This document shows, piece by piece, positions 1 to 13,052 of a stretch of 64,000 nt of DNA. A program made the translations under genes and the position numbers. The notes under the pieces were generated by a model. It was not told the origin of the DNA. It ran no database searches and saw nothing but the letters and a program-made list of their open reading frames with translations. Source of the DNA: Parietaria judaica (Eukaryota; Streptophyta; Magnoliopsida; Rosales; Urticaceae); assembly GCA_954871525.1 (NCBI GenBank), contig OX940869.1, positions 27,122,001 through 27,186,000 of the forward strand, read 5' to 3'. Each line of letters begins with the position of its first letter. Position 1 is the first letter of the stretch.

Positions 1-1
1 C

Positions 2-3000
2 GCGTGCCGGAAGCCGGAGGACTTCGGCTACGTGGTGGTGTGCGACGCGTGCGAGCGCGGCTTCCACATCGGCTGCGCGGGGATGCGCGGCGTCCTGGAG
101 CCGAACGAGGAGTGGCTCTGCGGGGAGTGCCTGGGCGCCGGCGCGAGGAGCAAGCGCTGGCCGCTCGGCGTGCAGCAGATGCTGCTCGACATCAATGCCC
201 CGCCCCCGAGCGAAGGGGACGGCGAGGAGGGGCTCGAAGCCAGGTACGTCTCCGGACCGGGGTTGCATTATCGAAGAAGAAGTTTAGATTCGAGTTTGCG
301 AGCTTGTAGTAGCTTAAAGATTGACTCTTTAGCTTAGAATAGGCAAATATGGTGTGATAGGTATTGCATTGTGCTCTTGAGAACTGATTTGAGGCTCTTA
401 GGGTTTTGAATATCTTAAATTAAGAGAAAAGTGATAGGAACCGGGCTGTGCTAGGCTCCGATTAAGCTCGGTTGTAAGCTCGGATACCTCGGGTTTCGTA
501 AACTATCAACTAAGCCCACACACCATCGACGCGGGATCTTAACATTTTGAGGAATGCTTAGGAAGTAGAACTGTAGTTGTTTTTGCTTAATTTTTAGTAT
601 TGCTTTGATAGATTTGGGCTTACTCTGAAGTGAATTACTGTAATAAAACTGCTTCTTCGAAGTTTGATCTTGAGTTTAAGGATATTTGGCAAAAATACAT
701 ATAAGTTTGGTGAAATTAGTGGCATGTTTCACTTTTTTGGTCAAAAGTGTAAATCCTAAGTACCAAATGGGAATATTAGGAATGTCCGCCATGACAAGAA
801 AAGAAGTTAAATATGCCGCAACTTTCACCTATATTTGTGGCATTTTTGTCGCTTACATCACTTTATCGTAGTAATTGTGCCCAGTTTCACATAAACCCTT
901 AATCGTAGTTTGCCTTTTTTTTTTTGAGTTCAAGTTTGATGTTAGTTACTTTTGGTTAGATGGTTTTACTGTTAGTAGTTACTCTTTGTTTTTGGTTTTA
1001 GAAAGCACACTTCGGGTGGTACTTCAGTGGCGTATTCAAACTTTTTGTGCGGCGGGAATGGATTTGGCTTCCCGAAACCGTCGGGAATTTTGGTGGGTTT
1101 CGAGGAGTTATTGCATGGCAGACACAGTGCGGGTAGAAGCTTTGAGGACTTAGATTTGAGATTTCCAGTGGGACGGTTTAAGAGTAGTAACAGCGCCGCC
1201 GTTAGAAAACATTCTCAGAATCCAAGTGAGATATTTTTGCAGGCCCTTAGGGAGTTTGTTTACGAAAGGCACGGTGAACTTGAGGAGGGTTGGCGTGTGG
1301 AATTCAAACAGTCTATTGGGAGTGAGCTTTATGCCGTTTATTGTGCCCCCGATGGGAAGATATTTGACTCGGTTTATGAGGTTGCATTGTATCTTGGTCT
1401 AATATCCAGGTACAATTCTAAGGACCCTGAAATGAAAAGCGACGGTAGTATTTCTATGTCAGAGAAGACCCTTCTACCCAGAAAAAGAAAGGCTAGAAGA
1501 TCACTCACCAACGGATTTCCCGAATATAATGAAGCTTTAGGCGGTGGGTTTTATAAGGAAGTATGTTCTGCTACTTTTGACAATAATGTGCGACTTTCAA
1601 AGGCCGTAGCTGGTGAAACCGAGAAAAATAAAGTAAGTTATCTGTTAAGCTATTGCGTTTTTATCCAAATATTATCTTCTGTATGGATTTGTAGAGTGGT
1701 TGATTTTTTTTTTTTTTTGCATGTTTTTCTCTTTAGGAGGGTCTCCCTGTGCAATTTGAAGATTTTTTCATCCTTTCGTATGGGAAAATCGACACAAGGT
1801 CTTCTTATCACGATGCTAACACAATCTGGCCCATCGGTTTTAAATCCTATTGGCATGATAAGATCACTGGCTCTCTTTTCGTTTCCGAAGTATTAGATGG
1901 TGGTAACGACGGACCCGTTTTTAAGGTCAAGCGGATCTCATGCTGTTCCTTAGCCATTCCGATCGGCTCAACAGTCATCTTCAGAAAACACACCGAGCAG
2001 CTCTCAAGCTCAGTTGATGAAGAATTGGTTGAGTCATGTGACAACTATGGTAATATTCAGACAATTCTCTCTGATCCTTGCCCACCTATGGAAAACGACG
2101 TCTTGTCATGCCTTAGTACTTGTTATACTCATGAAAACTCAGAATCTGTTTTATCTCGTGAAACGGGTTTGATTGATGAAATTGGGGAGTTTTCAGCGGA
2201 AGAGAACTCTTCAAGTTTGGCATGGAAAGTTGTATCACAAAAAGTTGTCGACGCTTTTTGTGAATTACTCAAACGGAAAGGAAAATCCGAGTATTTATGC
2301 GAACATATCAGAAGTGATGGTGGCTTCCCTCACCCTATCACAAAAAATGAAAGCCATACGCTGTTGGACAAGTTCTCGAGCTCACCAGATACTTCTGGAA
2401 TTCCATCTCATATCGAAGCCGATGAAGAACTTAAAGATCTGCTCGGGAAATGGCTCGATCAGGATAGGTTTGGATTGAATGTTGATTTTGTGCAAGAGAT
2501 TTTAGAACAGCTACCCGGGGTCCAAACTTGTCCACAGTATCAGATGTTGAGCCAGAGAAGCTGTTTTTCTACCGCCTTAACTGTTGGAAACGAGCTTCTC
2601 GTGCTGAAGTCGATAGGTAGGTCACACGGTAAGGAAAGCGATACTTACGGTGCGTACAAGAGATCAAAGAAAGCCAAGTTGGTTGATGACCGTGCCTTGA
2701 ATCATAATCGTCGTCCTGAAGGGAATAAGTTGTGCTTGAAGGTATCTTCCGAGCTTGTGGGTGATGTTTATCAGGTACGCTTGTCAAGTTTGTTTTATAA
2801 GTTTGTTTCGAATTTCTTCCTAAGAGTTGACTTACTGCCTTTCTACTGGGTGATCAGGTTTGGCTATCATTCTGGCGTTTTTCTGAGATTTTGAGCTTGA
2901 AAGATCCCTTGTCCTTAGAAGAACTCGAAGAGGAACTTATAAATCCTTGGTCAGAGAACTCGGAACTTTTGGAGAAGTGCGAGCGAGAGATTCGTGATGA

Positions 3001-6000
3001 TCGAGCTTTGCATTCAAACGAAAGTGGAGATTTACACACTTTTATACCAATGGAGACTGGGGAAATGAAAGAAGCAGCTCAAAATAAGCTTGCGTCCATT
3101 ACATACAGCAGGTGTACGGGGTTGACTTTGACCAAAGCCCACAAATCACTGCTTGGAGTGGTGGTGAGCGAGCTACAATACAAGGTCGCTGCTCTTGTGG
3201 ATCCGAACTTTGATTCTGGAGAGTCCAAATCGAAGAGGGGAAGGAAAAAAGAATTTGATAGCTCAGTATCGGCGAAAAGGAGCAAGCTTAATATACTCCC
3301 TATTAACGAGCTGACGTGGCCGGAACTTGCCAGAAGATACATCTTGGCTGTCGTGTCAATGGAGGGTAATTTCGACTCCGCTGAAATTATTGCTCGTGAA
3401 AGCAGCAAAATATTTCGCTGCTTGCAAGGGGACGGTGGGGTGCTCTGCGGTTCACTCTCTGGAGTGGCTGCCATGGAAGCAGATGCACTTGTAAGATTAT
3501 TAATTTTCTGAGAAAAAAACTAATGCATATAAATAGTTTAAGAAAAAAAAAAAAGTACATCTTTTGGCTTGATTGAAAATCAAACTTTGAATATGAAGTA
3601 TTATTCGAGTAGCTGATGACGAGAAGTGTAAAGATATTGAAAGTTAAACAGTATTTTGCGAATAGCAATAATACATTGTTAGTTACTGTAGTTATAGCTA
3701 ATTAAATAGGTTTCTTTTGTATAGCAATTAGTCATAACTAATTATAAATATTATTATTTTATACCTTTAATAGCTACGAGTACTCATAAAAATCATTATC
3801 GCAGAACTACACATTGTTTGAGTGAAAAAAGAAAAAAAATACTCATAAATTTCTGTTTTTCTACAATGAGGAATAAACATTCTTTTTAGATATGTCCTTT
3901 GACTCATTCAATTTTGTTTTGAAAATGAATCGGCATTTAAAATGTTATTTAATTAATAATTAGCATATTGGTTTACTTTTTTTTTTCTCGGGCAGTTTCT
4001 TGCAGAGGCCACAAAGCAAATTTTTGGATCAGCAGGCAGCGAAAATGATGTTCTGGTTCTGGAGGATGAAGGATTGGATGAAACTGCGATAACTGAAGTT
4101 TCGGAGAAGATCCCGGTGAACGAAGGAACCACACCAGAGTGGGCCCTTGTGCTGGAACCTGTCCGAAAGCTTCCTACCAACGTTGGAACGAGAATCAGAA
4201 AGTGCGTTTATGAAGCTTTAGCAATGAATCCACCGGAATGGGCTAGGAAAAGACTGGAACACTCCATCAGTAAGGAAGTTTATAAAGGGAATGCATCAGG
4301 GCCCACTAAGGTGCTTTTTCTCTTACACGTCATATGATTTGTGAACACACATGTCGTTTGTTTCTAGACCCGTATTTTCTGATTCTATTTTTAATACAGT
4401 GTAATCTTTATTTATATCTTTATGTTATTAAGGGCATTTGCGGTAGTGTTATAAATAGGGATTAGGGTTTTCTAGTCCCTATAAGCGGCTCCGATCCCAA
4501 GGGGAGATGGCACATGAGTTTCGGTTTGAGTCTCTTACGCTTTTGGGAGAGCTCAAGTCGTGTTCTTAAAGGAACGGCCATTGTTTGTTATTTGTCTTTT
4601 TATTTTATTTAATAGAATGATCAGGAATTCATCTCTTTGGTGAATTCCTATTGTACGTGTTTGTTTCGGTTAATTTTTTCGTGGTTGGAACTTGGGTCCT
4701 TTCACATGTGTCAGTGAAGTTGGGGTTTCTAGTGTTATTTTCTCATGCCTTGTTCTTGTCTAATTATAATAAAGTAACCTTAATTTTTTTTTTTTTTATT
4801 TATGCAGAAAGGAGTTCTTTCAGTGCTGGCAGAAGTCACTAGTCCAGTATTGCCACCAAAACCCGATAATAAATCGAAAAAGAAGAAGACCGTGGTCTCT
4901 ACATCAGATGTCGTGATGAGGCAGTGCCGCATCGTGTTACGCCGTGTTGCAGCTGCGGACGATTCGAAAGTATTCTGCAATTTGCTGGGAAGAAAGCTGA
5001 TCAATTCCAATGATAACGACGATGAGGGGCTTTTGGGGTTGCCTGCTATGGTCTCTCGGCCTTTGGATTTCAGGACTGTTGATATGAGATTAGCTGCTGG
5101 GGCTTATTGTGGCTCCCACGAAAGCTTTCTCGAGGATGTTAGGGAGGTCTGTTCTTGCACTCTGTTTCTCTTGGAATAAAATTCTGAAACGACGCGTACA
5201 CGATTTCTACAAAAATCCTACCGATTGGAATTCTCTAAGCTAGTGAATCCCCTTTTTCTTTATTAATCAATCAATAAATCCTACCGAATGGTCTTTCCTC
5301 CGAGAGTAACACCAAAACTCACCCAATGATTTTAGAATATGAATTTTCCGCTCATCAAACATGACTGTTAAGTGGCGCCTAAAGCAGGATTAGAAGCCCT
5401 GATACCATATTTATTGTAAAATACCCATAATACCCCTACTTGAAAATACCTAATGCAGAATGCATAATTGAATTAATATAATTAAGGTCTAAACAAAATC
5501 ATGCTCTACTGTTTTTCTTATATGCATGAATGAACAATTGCTTAACAGTGTTATTATTGCTTTGAACTTTCAGTTATGGAGTAATGTACGAAATGCTTTT
5601 GGCGATCAGTCTGATTCTGTTGAGTTGGCTGAAAATTTGTCACAAAATTTTGAGTCTTTGTACGAGAATGAGGTTTGTACTTTCTTTATTGACATTGATA
5701 TATTTACTAATTACTGCTCATTGATACGGATCATGTGTTGTTTAACTAAGAGTAATTGGTTTTGTTCTCCCCTTGGGTTCGATATCAGTTTCATTTTCCC
5801 CTTTTTTCGTTTCCTTGGCGTTTCCCCCCTTTAGCTTTTGATTTGGCGTCTGTTAAAATGTTAAAACCATTCTTTTAAGTAGTGACGGCAAAATGTCTAA
5901 AAGTAATAGTTAAGTTTTAACAGAAAATGAGTTTGTTGCACCAAATTAAAAGGGGAAATTGCAAAGAACTAAACATTTAGGGGTAAAATGAAACTGATGC

Positions 6001-9000
6001 CAAACACGAGGGCGGAACAGAAACAATTACATTGGTCAAAGTTTTGAAATGCAACAAGAGGATTGTTCCTACTTTCACATATTTTAATTAGCTCTTTAAA
6101 TCAAATGCAGGTCATATCTCTTGTTGATAAGCTCTCGGAATTTGCGAAGCTAGAATCCTTGGATGCAGAAAAAAGGAAGGAAATCAATGATATACTTTCT
6201 TCCACAAATGTGATTCCCAAGGCCCCGTGGGATGAGGGAGTGTGCAAAGTTTGTGGCATTGACAGAGACGATGACAGCGTTCTACTGTGTGACACCTGTG
6301 ATGCCGAGTATCATACTTATTGTTTAAATCCCCCTCTAGCGAGGATCCCGGAAGGTAATTGGTATTGCCCTTCCTGTGTTGTCGCCAAACGCATTGTTCA
6401 AGATACGCGAAATATTCAGGTGATTAGAAAACGGGCCGGTAAAAAATACCAAGGAGAAATTACACGCGTCTACTTGGAGACTCTCTCAAACTTGGCTGCA
6501 AGGATGGAAGAAAAAGAGTATTGGGAATATTCCGTCGACGAGGTTCGGATTGATCCTTAATCATTTTCTTAGCTGTAGTATTCTGTTCTTTTCTTCTGGA
6601 GAGTTAATAGTCTGATAGGACCCGACCCATAATAGAAATTCAGGAGAAACAAGAACACTTTATTGATAAACGAAACCTCGGCACCGGGTACATAGGAAAT
6701 TCCACTAATCAAACATGCTGGCTAAGTGAAATCCAATCGGTAGGATTTTTCTATTGCAATACATTGGCCATAAAATATTGGATATTTATCGTAATAGTGT
6801 AAAACTGGCACTCTGCTCTTTTATTGACATCCTCTTTTGACACTTTGATCTTCTTCGTGGAGATAAAGTTGTCAGCGAATTTATGGTCCGATACTTTTAA
6901 TTCGCTACGGGATCGGAGAATCGATCGAACATACACAAATAACACAAAAGGCATGAAGAGCCCTAGAACTCGATCATGTCTCGAGTAGAGAGAGATTAAA
7001 GGAACCAGGGTTAGGACATAAGATATCATTGCATTAGTGAAAATTAGATCCAATTATAGCTAGGTCCAATACTTACAGAAAGTAACTTAATTGCATAATT
7101 GAACTCAACATATGCCCTAGTGGTGCCTAGGGGCTGCTCGGCCAAGGATGTGGGGTTTTCAGGCCTAGGGTTCGGGCCTGTCGGTGCAGATCCGTCTATA
7201 GTACCTGTATGTCTAATTATACATAGGATCTGTAACAGTCAACTCACTTTTAATTTTTGGTAAATAATAATTTTAATTGATATCATTGAACGGATCTGCT
7301 TAATCATGAAATACTATTATGTGTACTTACTTAGTGCTCATTTTTTTTTTGTTTTGGCAGAGGATCTTTCTTCTAAAATTTCTATGCGACGAGCTACTTA
7401 ACTCGACTGTCATTCGTCAGCACCTTGAGCAATGTTGCGAGACATCAACGGAATTGCAGCAAAAATTTCGGTCTCTCTTTGCGGAATGGAAAAACCTCAA
7501 GTCCCGAGAGGAAATTTTGGCTGCTAAGGTTGCAAAGCTGGAATCTACTGCATCAAATCCACCTGGGCCTGCAAATTGCGAAAAATTTCAAACGCAATCC
7601 TTGAGTGAGAAGTCAAACGGCGGCGATGAATTGCCTGCATCTGCTTCTGATTCACAGCATAGCTGCCAAAATCTCGTTGATGCCGAAGATCAATTAAAAG
7701 ATGCCAATGTAAATTCTCAGGAAAATACAGATTCTCAGAACAATGATAATTCCGTGATTCATGAAGATGTTTCCGGCAAAGAAACATGTTCCACAGGCAC
7801 AGGGAACGAACAAGAATCTATCCCGTTAAATGAATTAGATGTCCATCGCGCTGAGTTAAACTCTGTTAAGAATGACATTACAGCTCTGCAACAATCGGTT
7901 TCATGTACAGAATCTGAGCTTCTTAGGGTTTCTGTGCGAAGAGAGTTTTTGGGCACGGATTCTTTGAGCCGACTATATTGGGCTTCCGGAAGTCCAGACG
8001 GACTTTCTTGGATCGTTGTTGATGGAAGTGCTGCGTTGCAGATAAGGAGAAGCACAAATCGTTCTACTTTGGGCGAGTTTAATTTTTTAAATCCGTACCT
8101 TAGTGGGCAAATTAACGCTGTTTCCCCATCTTGGGTTTTTTATCAGACCGATAAAGAAATCGATGAGCTGATTGGCTGTCTGAAGAGCGAAGATCAGAAG
8201 GAACGAGAGCTGAGAGAATCTATTCTGCACTGGCACAAACAGCGACTCCAAGTTCGCAATTGCACAAGCCGAGATCACGAGACGGTTCAGGCTTTGTCTG
8301 GCGCCACAGTTGACGGGAAAGACGAATTGGCTGATGACTGTCTTACTACAAAGGCAGCTACTTTGCTGGAGAAGAGGTACGGTCCTTGTGTCGAGTTTGA
8401 AAGCTCTGAAACCCTAAAAAGACGACGGAAAAAGTCAACATTGACTGATGACAGTAAGATGTACCGATGTGAGTGCTTAGAACTCGTTTTACCTTGTCTA
8501 GACCATTGCTTATTATGTCACAGGACCTTTCCTTCTGAGACTGAACTTGAAAAGCACAATGAAGGTAATAACTGCATCCCAGCTTTATCAAAAGAGAAGG
8601 GCAAAGATATTAATCTGAAACCCGAGACTGCCCGTGAAGACCGAATGGGGGAAAACGGCACGATGACCATTCCCCAAACAGGTTTCTCTGAGCTTGGTGC
8701 TAAGTTAATCAAGTTTCAAAACGAAGGAGAGGCTTGCCCTTATGAATTGGAGAAGATTTGTTCCAAGTTCGTAACACGAGATTCATGCAAGGATCTGATA
8801 CAGGACATTGGGCTTATCGGGTCGAAGGGCGCTGTATCATTTATCCCGTCACTTGCCACCTGTCTCAGTGATTCCACAATGGCATTAATCTCTTCTCAGG
8901 AAAACGTGGGCACATCTGACACCATTGAGATGTCAGTTCCGAATGGAAATTTCAATGCGACTGCTTTTTGTCACGATGGCTTGAATAGCAGATCACCGAA

Positions 9001-9810
9001 AAGGTCAACGAAAGAAATCAATGAGGTGTCAAAATTCCAAAGAGAGACGGAGATTTCGCGGTGCTGTGTAGTTCCTCAGTCTTCTTTGAGGCCATTAGCG
9101 GGTAAAGTTTCTCAGATTCTACGGCATCTCAAGATCAGTCTTCTTGATATGGACGCATCTTTGCCTGAAGAAGCTTTAAGAGAAACGAAGTCCCATTTAG
9201 AAAGAAGACGGGCTTGGCGTGCTTTTGTAAAATCTGCCACAACAATATACGAGGTTTGTGTTAAACCGTTGGTGTATGCCTTTTTGTATTTTACTTAGTA
9301 GGGGTGTTTTTGTCATTTTAGTTCAAGGGCTAGTTAGGGTTTCAAATTAAGCCTATCGACATAATGTCGTTGAGTTTTGGTTTTACTCTGGAAAGAACGA
9401 CCATTTTATCTTTTATTTATCATTACTGTTCGAGATATATATCTGTTATGGGTTATGAATTTGATTAAAAATGGCGAAGTTGATTGATTATTTTTCTTCT
9501 CTTTCAGATGGTTCAAGCGACGGTTATATTAGAAGACACGATCAAGACCGATTACATCAAGAATGAATGGTGGTACTGGTCTTCTTTCTCCGCTGCTGCC
9601 AAAACCGCTACTATATCTTCCCTTTCCCTGAGGATATACGCCCTCGATGCTGCTATAATTTATGAGAAGGCCTCATCGGATTCAGATCCAACGGAGAATC
9701 TCGAGTCTAGCAGCCTTTCTGAACCGAAGAATCTTTCGATTCTGGATTCTTCAGAGAAGTCCCGGATCACCAGGAGATCGAACAAGAAGAGGAAAGAACC
9801 AGAGGGTTGA
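2..9810 (+). CDS. MBD9: MBD9-like chromatin protein (5' part outside window)
   Basis: Ten exons join in frame: 2-243 (partial), 1002-1632, 1737-2774, 2858-3490, 3996-4310, 4808-5146, 5574-5672, 6111-6542, 7361-9253, 9508-9810 (TGA), about 1,974 visible residues. Order seen: PHD finger (about residues 2-45, CDACERGFHIGC), methyl-CpG-binding-like segment (about 165-220, GWRVEF then YCAPDGKIFDSVYEV), FYR-like region (292-372), DDT/WHIM-like region (640-860, LTWPELARRYI), bromodomain-like segment (1030-1099, RPLDFRTVDMRL), second PHD (1144-1190, CKVCG...CDTCDAEYHTYC), WHIM-like block (LGTDSLSRLYWASG) and a C2H2-like finger. This order matches Arabidopsis MBD9 (about 2,176 residues), so roughly 200 N-terminal residues are missing. 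Known for the family: nuclear; works with SWR1 and ISWI remodelers in H2A.Z deposition, flowering time and branching. No stops or frameshifts, so it looks functional. It converges on HB-1 downstream. Confidence 0.93.
5147..5573. repeat. MBD9 intron 6 with retroelement-like fragment
   Basis: The intron holds a stretch that reads on the minus strand TGGTATCAGGGC (5397-5408), one base from the tRNA-iMet primer-binding site usual in plant Copia elements. About 40 bp near 5205-5245 (core AATCCTACCGATTGGA) recurs inverted in intron 8 near 6730-6750. This suggests debris of one retroelement family in both introns. No LTR boundary could be fixed. Confidence 0.35.
6543..7360. repeat. MBD9 intron 8 with possible LTR remnant
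   Basis: This intron is long for the gene. From about 6613 (TGATAGGACCC) to 7230 (CTGTAACA) the sequence has LTR style: TG...CA ends when read on the minus strand, and a 'cactttattgata' tract like that in the Copia-1 and Copia-3 LTRs of this window. I see no matching 5-bp target duplication (TAGTC versus GTCAA), so it may be truncated or something else. The intron shares an inverted block with intron 6. Confidence 0.3.
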
Positions 9811-10387
9811 AATCCGAATTCAAACCCGGCTCGGGATAGAATTACATCTATGGATTTTCCGGATCACAATGGAATCCCAGGAGAAATGGGGCCGCTGCGG
9901 TGCCTATTGGACCGTTAACATGTACATAGAGGTAAAAAGCTGACATCATCCTAACTTGGAGGCTGGATTTTGAAGCAGAGATCGTATTTATATCTGCTCG
10001 GAGAACGGTTGAAGCGCTCAGAAAATTTGAATGATACAAGCGCGATCTGTATACGTGTAATAGAGCTAGTTTAGCAAAAGAAAACAGAAAAGCGGTATCG
10101 AAGCTGATCAGGTTTAGGCAATATTTCATTCTTTATACATCATATCTTTTCTGTCTCTAGGTCGATAGTCGTCTCCGGAATGCCGATGAAAGGTAAACGG
10201 CGAGCGTTAGGGTTTATAACTGATTAGGCTGTGTTTACTAGAAGTTGGGTTCTTTCTTGCCATGGCTTTTGACTACAGCTTTCGTGTACTGTTGCTCATC
10301 TTATATTTATTATAACCCTCAAATTTGATTTTGTTCCCAAATTGCCCTTTTTGCCTCCAACTTAGCCGCAAAACTCCATTTTCAAGG
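9811..10387 (+). other. MBD9 3' flank and presumed 3' UTR
   Basis: Non-coding sequence directly after the MBD9 stop. No canonical AATAAA was noted, and the polyadenylation site cannot be placed by eye. It ends at the target-site duplication of the hAT element. Confidence 0.4.
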
Positions 10388-10395
10388 GATGTAAC

Positions 10396-12720
10396 TAGAG
10401 GTGTCAATTGGGCCGAGCCGTAAAAAAAGCGAGTTTGCCCCGCCCCGCCCCTATCAAAAGGGTCAGACTGAGTTATGTTTTCCTAGGCCTGCCCCGAACC
10501 CGCCCCGCCCCGTCTAAAAGCCCGCCCCGCCTCGAAGCCCACATAAACCCGCCCCGTTTTGCCCCATTTAAAAGCCCACATAAATCACGTTTTTATATAA
10601 AAAAATATTAAGTTGTGATATTAATATTAATGAAAATATGAAGAAAAAAAACTCTAAATATTTTATTATTATAGAATATAAAAATTATCTTTATATTACA
10701 TAATTCATTACTTTATTTATTGTATAAAAATTATTGTATATATTCTATATAGTTCTTTAATTTTTCAATTAAACAATTTCAACTTCATTAATCAATTTCA
10801 AAATTCGCTAATCGATTTGATTTTTTTTGTTTTATAACTAGAGTTTTGGTATACTATAATATATAATTTGTAAGAATGTGTTTGAATTTTCAAGTATGTG
10901 ATTGAATCTCATTTGCATTATGTTATCAAACTTTCAAAATGAGAATTCTATTGAGCAAATACAAAGATATTAAAGGTATTATTGTTCCACTCTATTCATT
11001 ATCTTTTATGTTTGTATTAATTTTAATTTGTATTGAATTTCATTTATACTTTTCCACTCAAAGATGTAAATCATTATTACATATCAACCCGGAAAAATCC
11101 AACCTGTTTTGGTTTGTGAAAAGCCCACTAAATTCAACCCGGAAAAGTCCACAAATTTTGACTCATAAAAAGCCCGCCCCGCCCTGCGACATTGTGGGTT
11201 CGGGTCAAGGATTTGAATGCCTTTTTTGCCGAAAAATCATTTGCCGTTATTGACGGAGTAATCGTTTATCGATGGGTTTATCGATGGAAAACCTATAAAA
11301 GATATTGTTTGCCGTTATCGAAACTTATCGAACTTATCGATGGAAAACCTATAAAATATTTTCATACATATTTTACACTAAAAACATAACATAAAATACT
11401 AATGTCACAAAATATAAACATAAAAGTCTCATACAAAATATAACACAGGCCACAAAAAAAGTCTCATATTAATGTAACCAAACGATTATATAGATTGAAT
11501 GATTATTAACTTATTATCATATTAACAAATATAATATATTAATAGCAATTATAATTTATAAGTTACAAATTATTATTTACAAATAACAATTATTTTATAC
11601 AAATAAATTATAATAACAATTACTATTTACAAATTATAAGTTTAGCTTGTAAGTAAAAATGTTCTCTTTAGTTATTTACTATTAAATAAAATCTGTAAAA
11701 CACACATATTCATAATTATATACGATGCTAAAAAATAAATTACATCAAACAAATTTAAAATATAGCTCAAGTTCAACAATTACAAAAAAAAGTAGTTTTG
11801 CCGCAATTATATAACAATTCGGACAAACCCTGAAATCACCCCAAATCTGCAAAAAATAATAATAATAATAATAATAAAATCACTCAAACCATTATAATTC
11901 ATCTATATTCCATCATAAACCTAAAAAAAATCAATTTCAACAAACATTCGGTTGAAAATTTAAAATGTATAATCAAAATAGTATGAAACTCAAATTTAAA
12001 CTTTTATTCAACCTAATAGTTTTCTAAGTAACTACTACGAAAATAGAATAAAATTGTGAAAAATTGACATGATTCATACATATGCAACGTTTAATTTTCA
12101 AAACACTCAAGATCAAGGAAAAAAAAAACCCTAAAAATACCTTGTAATTTTGAGATTAAAAGATGTTGGTACTTATACCGTAGTTTGTGGAGATTTTGAG
12201 AAGCACCAAAGCTGGCGATAATCAGTGCACTTCTCCAATTGATTATCTTGAAAAGGTAAAAAATGTCTTCAGCTATGGGCGAGAAGCAAAGCTGAAGAGG
12301 GAGAAAAAATTGGTGCTTCTCAAGAAAAAGTAGATTTTATACTATGGTTTTAGTTTTTCAATTTTGAACGAAAAGTAACTAACTTTTCGAAAATTTACAC
12401 TTGATAACCTTGCGCGATAAGTAGCTAACTTTTCCACTCGAAAAATCGTGAAAACTATAAAACGGCAACGATTAATGGAGATAACTTACCAAGAAGCTTC
12501 ATTTCAACGATAATCGCTCGAAAATTGTTCGAAAATTGCAAAATTTCGATCCTTGGTTCGGGTTCATGGGCCGGGGTGGGCCTTGATGGCTCTTCCAAAA
12601 CCCGCCCCGCCCCGCCCCGCCCTGCACATTGAACGGGGCGAGTCAAGCCCGCCCCGTTTAACATGTGGGCCTACCGGTTGTGGGCCGGCCCGCCCCGCCC
12701 TAACCCACTTGACACCTCTA
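10396..12720. mobile_element. Non-autonomous hAT element A
   Basis: The ends are inverted repeats TAGAGGTGTCAA (5') and its complement at 12709-12720, flanked by a perfect 8-bp duplication GATGTAAC at 10388-10395 and 12721-12728. An 8-bp TSD with short TIRs is the hAT signature. Both subterminal regions (about 10430-10560 and 12600-12700) carry many CCCGCCCCG repeats, giving GC-rich ends in an AT-rich neighbourhood. No transposase reading frame is present. About 1.34 kb of its length is a second hAT element (11216-12555); without that insert and its TSD it would be about 980 bp. It lies between MBD9 and HB-1. Confidence 0.9.
11216..12555. mobile_element. Non-autonomous hAT element B, copy 1 (nested)
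   Basis: It starts CAAGGATTTGAATGCC, ends ...GATCCTTG, and is flanked by perfect 8-bp duplications GTTCGGGT (11208-11215 and 12556-12563) made from host element A. Subterminal regions are rich in TTATCGATGG, GCCGTTATCGA and GATAATCG motifs. The body is AT-rich and non-coding. It aligns along its length with 36910-37897 (shared blocks near 11815-12160 and 37300-37640). It depends on a transposase made elsewhere. Confidence 0.9.
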
Positions 12721-12728
12721 GATGTAAC

Positions 12729-13047
12729 ATAGATTAAAATAAATAGAATAAAGAGAGAAACATAGGAAAGACAAAACTAAAAGAGAGAAAAAATAAGTGA
12801 GTGGAGAGGAGAATTACTTCTAATGATTTTTTAGTATATTTTAAAAGAAAAAAGAAACATAAAAATAAATTCGGATTTTAATCCGTTTTCTAGGTACTTG
12901 GTTTTGAAAAACAAAAACTCGTAATACAGGTACCTTGCTCTAGAATCCGCTTTGAGTCAGGGTGCGAGATTCTGGATGCATTTTGGTTTTGAGTTCATAA
13001 CTCGCTTCTTGCGAATTATTTTTAATTGACACAAATGGTTTTGTTTT
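12729..13047. other. AT-rich spacer
   Basis: Short unique-looking spacer between the hAT nest and the solo LTR. No ORF, RNA gene or repeat boundary was seen. Confidence 0.5.
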
Positions 13048-13052
13048 CTAAG

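Noticed and set aside
10408..10611. Pro/Arg-rich ORF
   Set aside because: Produced by the CCCGCCCCG subterminal repeats of hAT element A.
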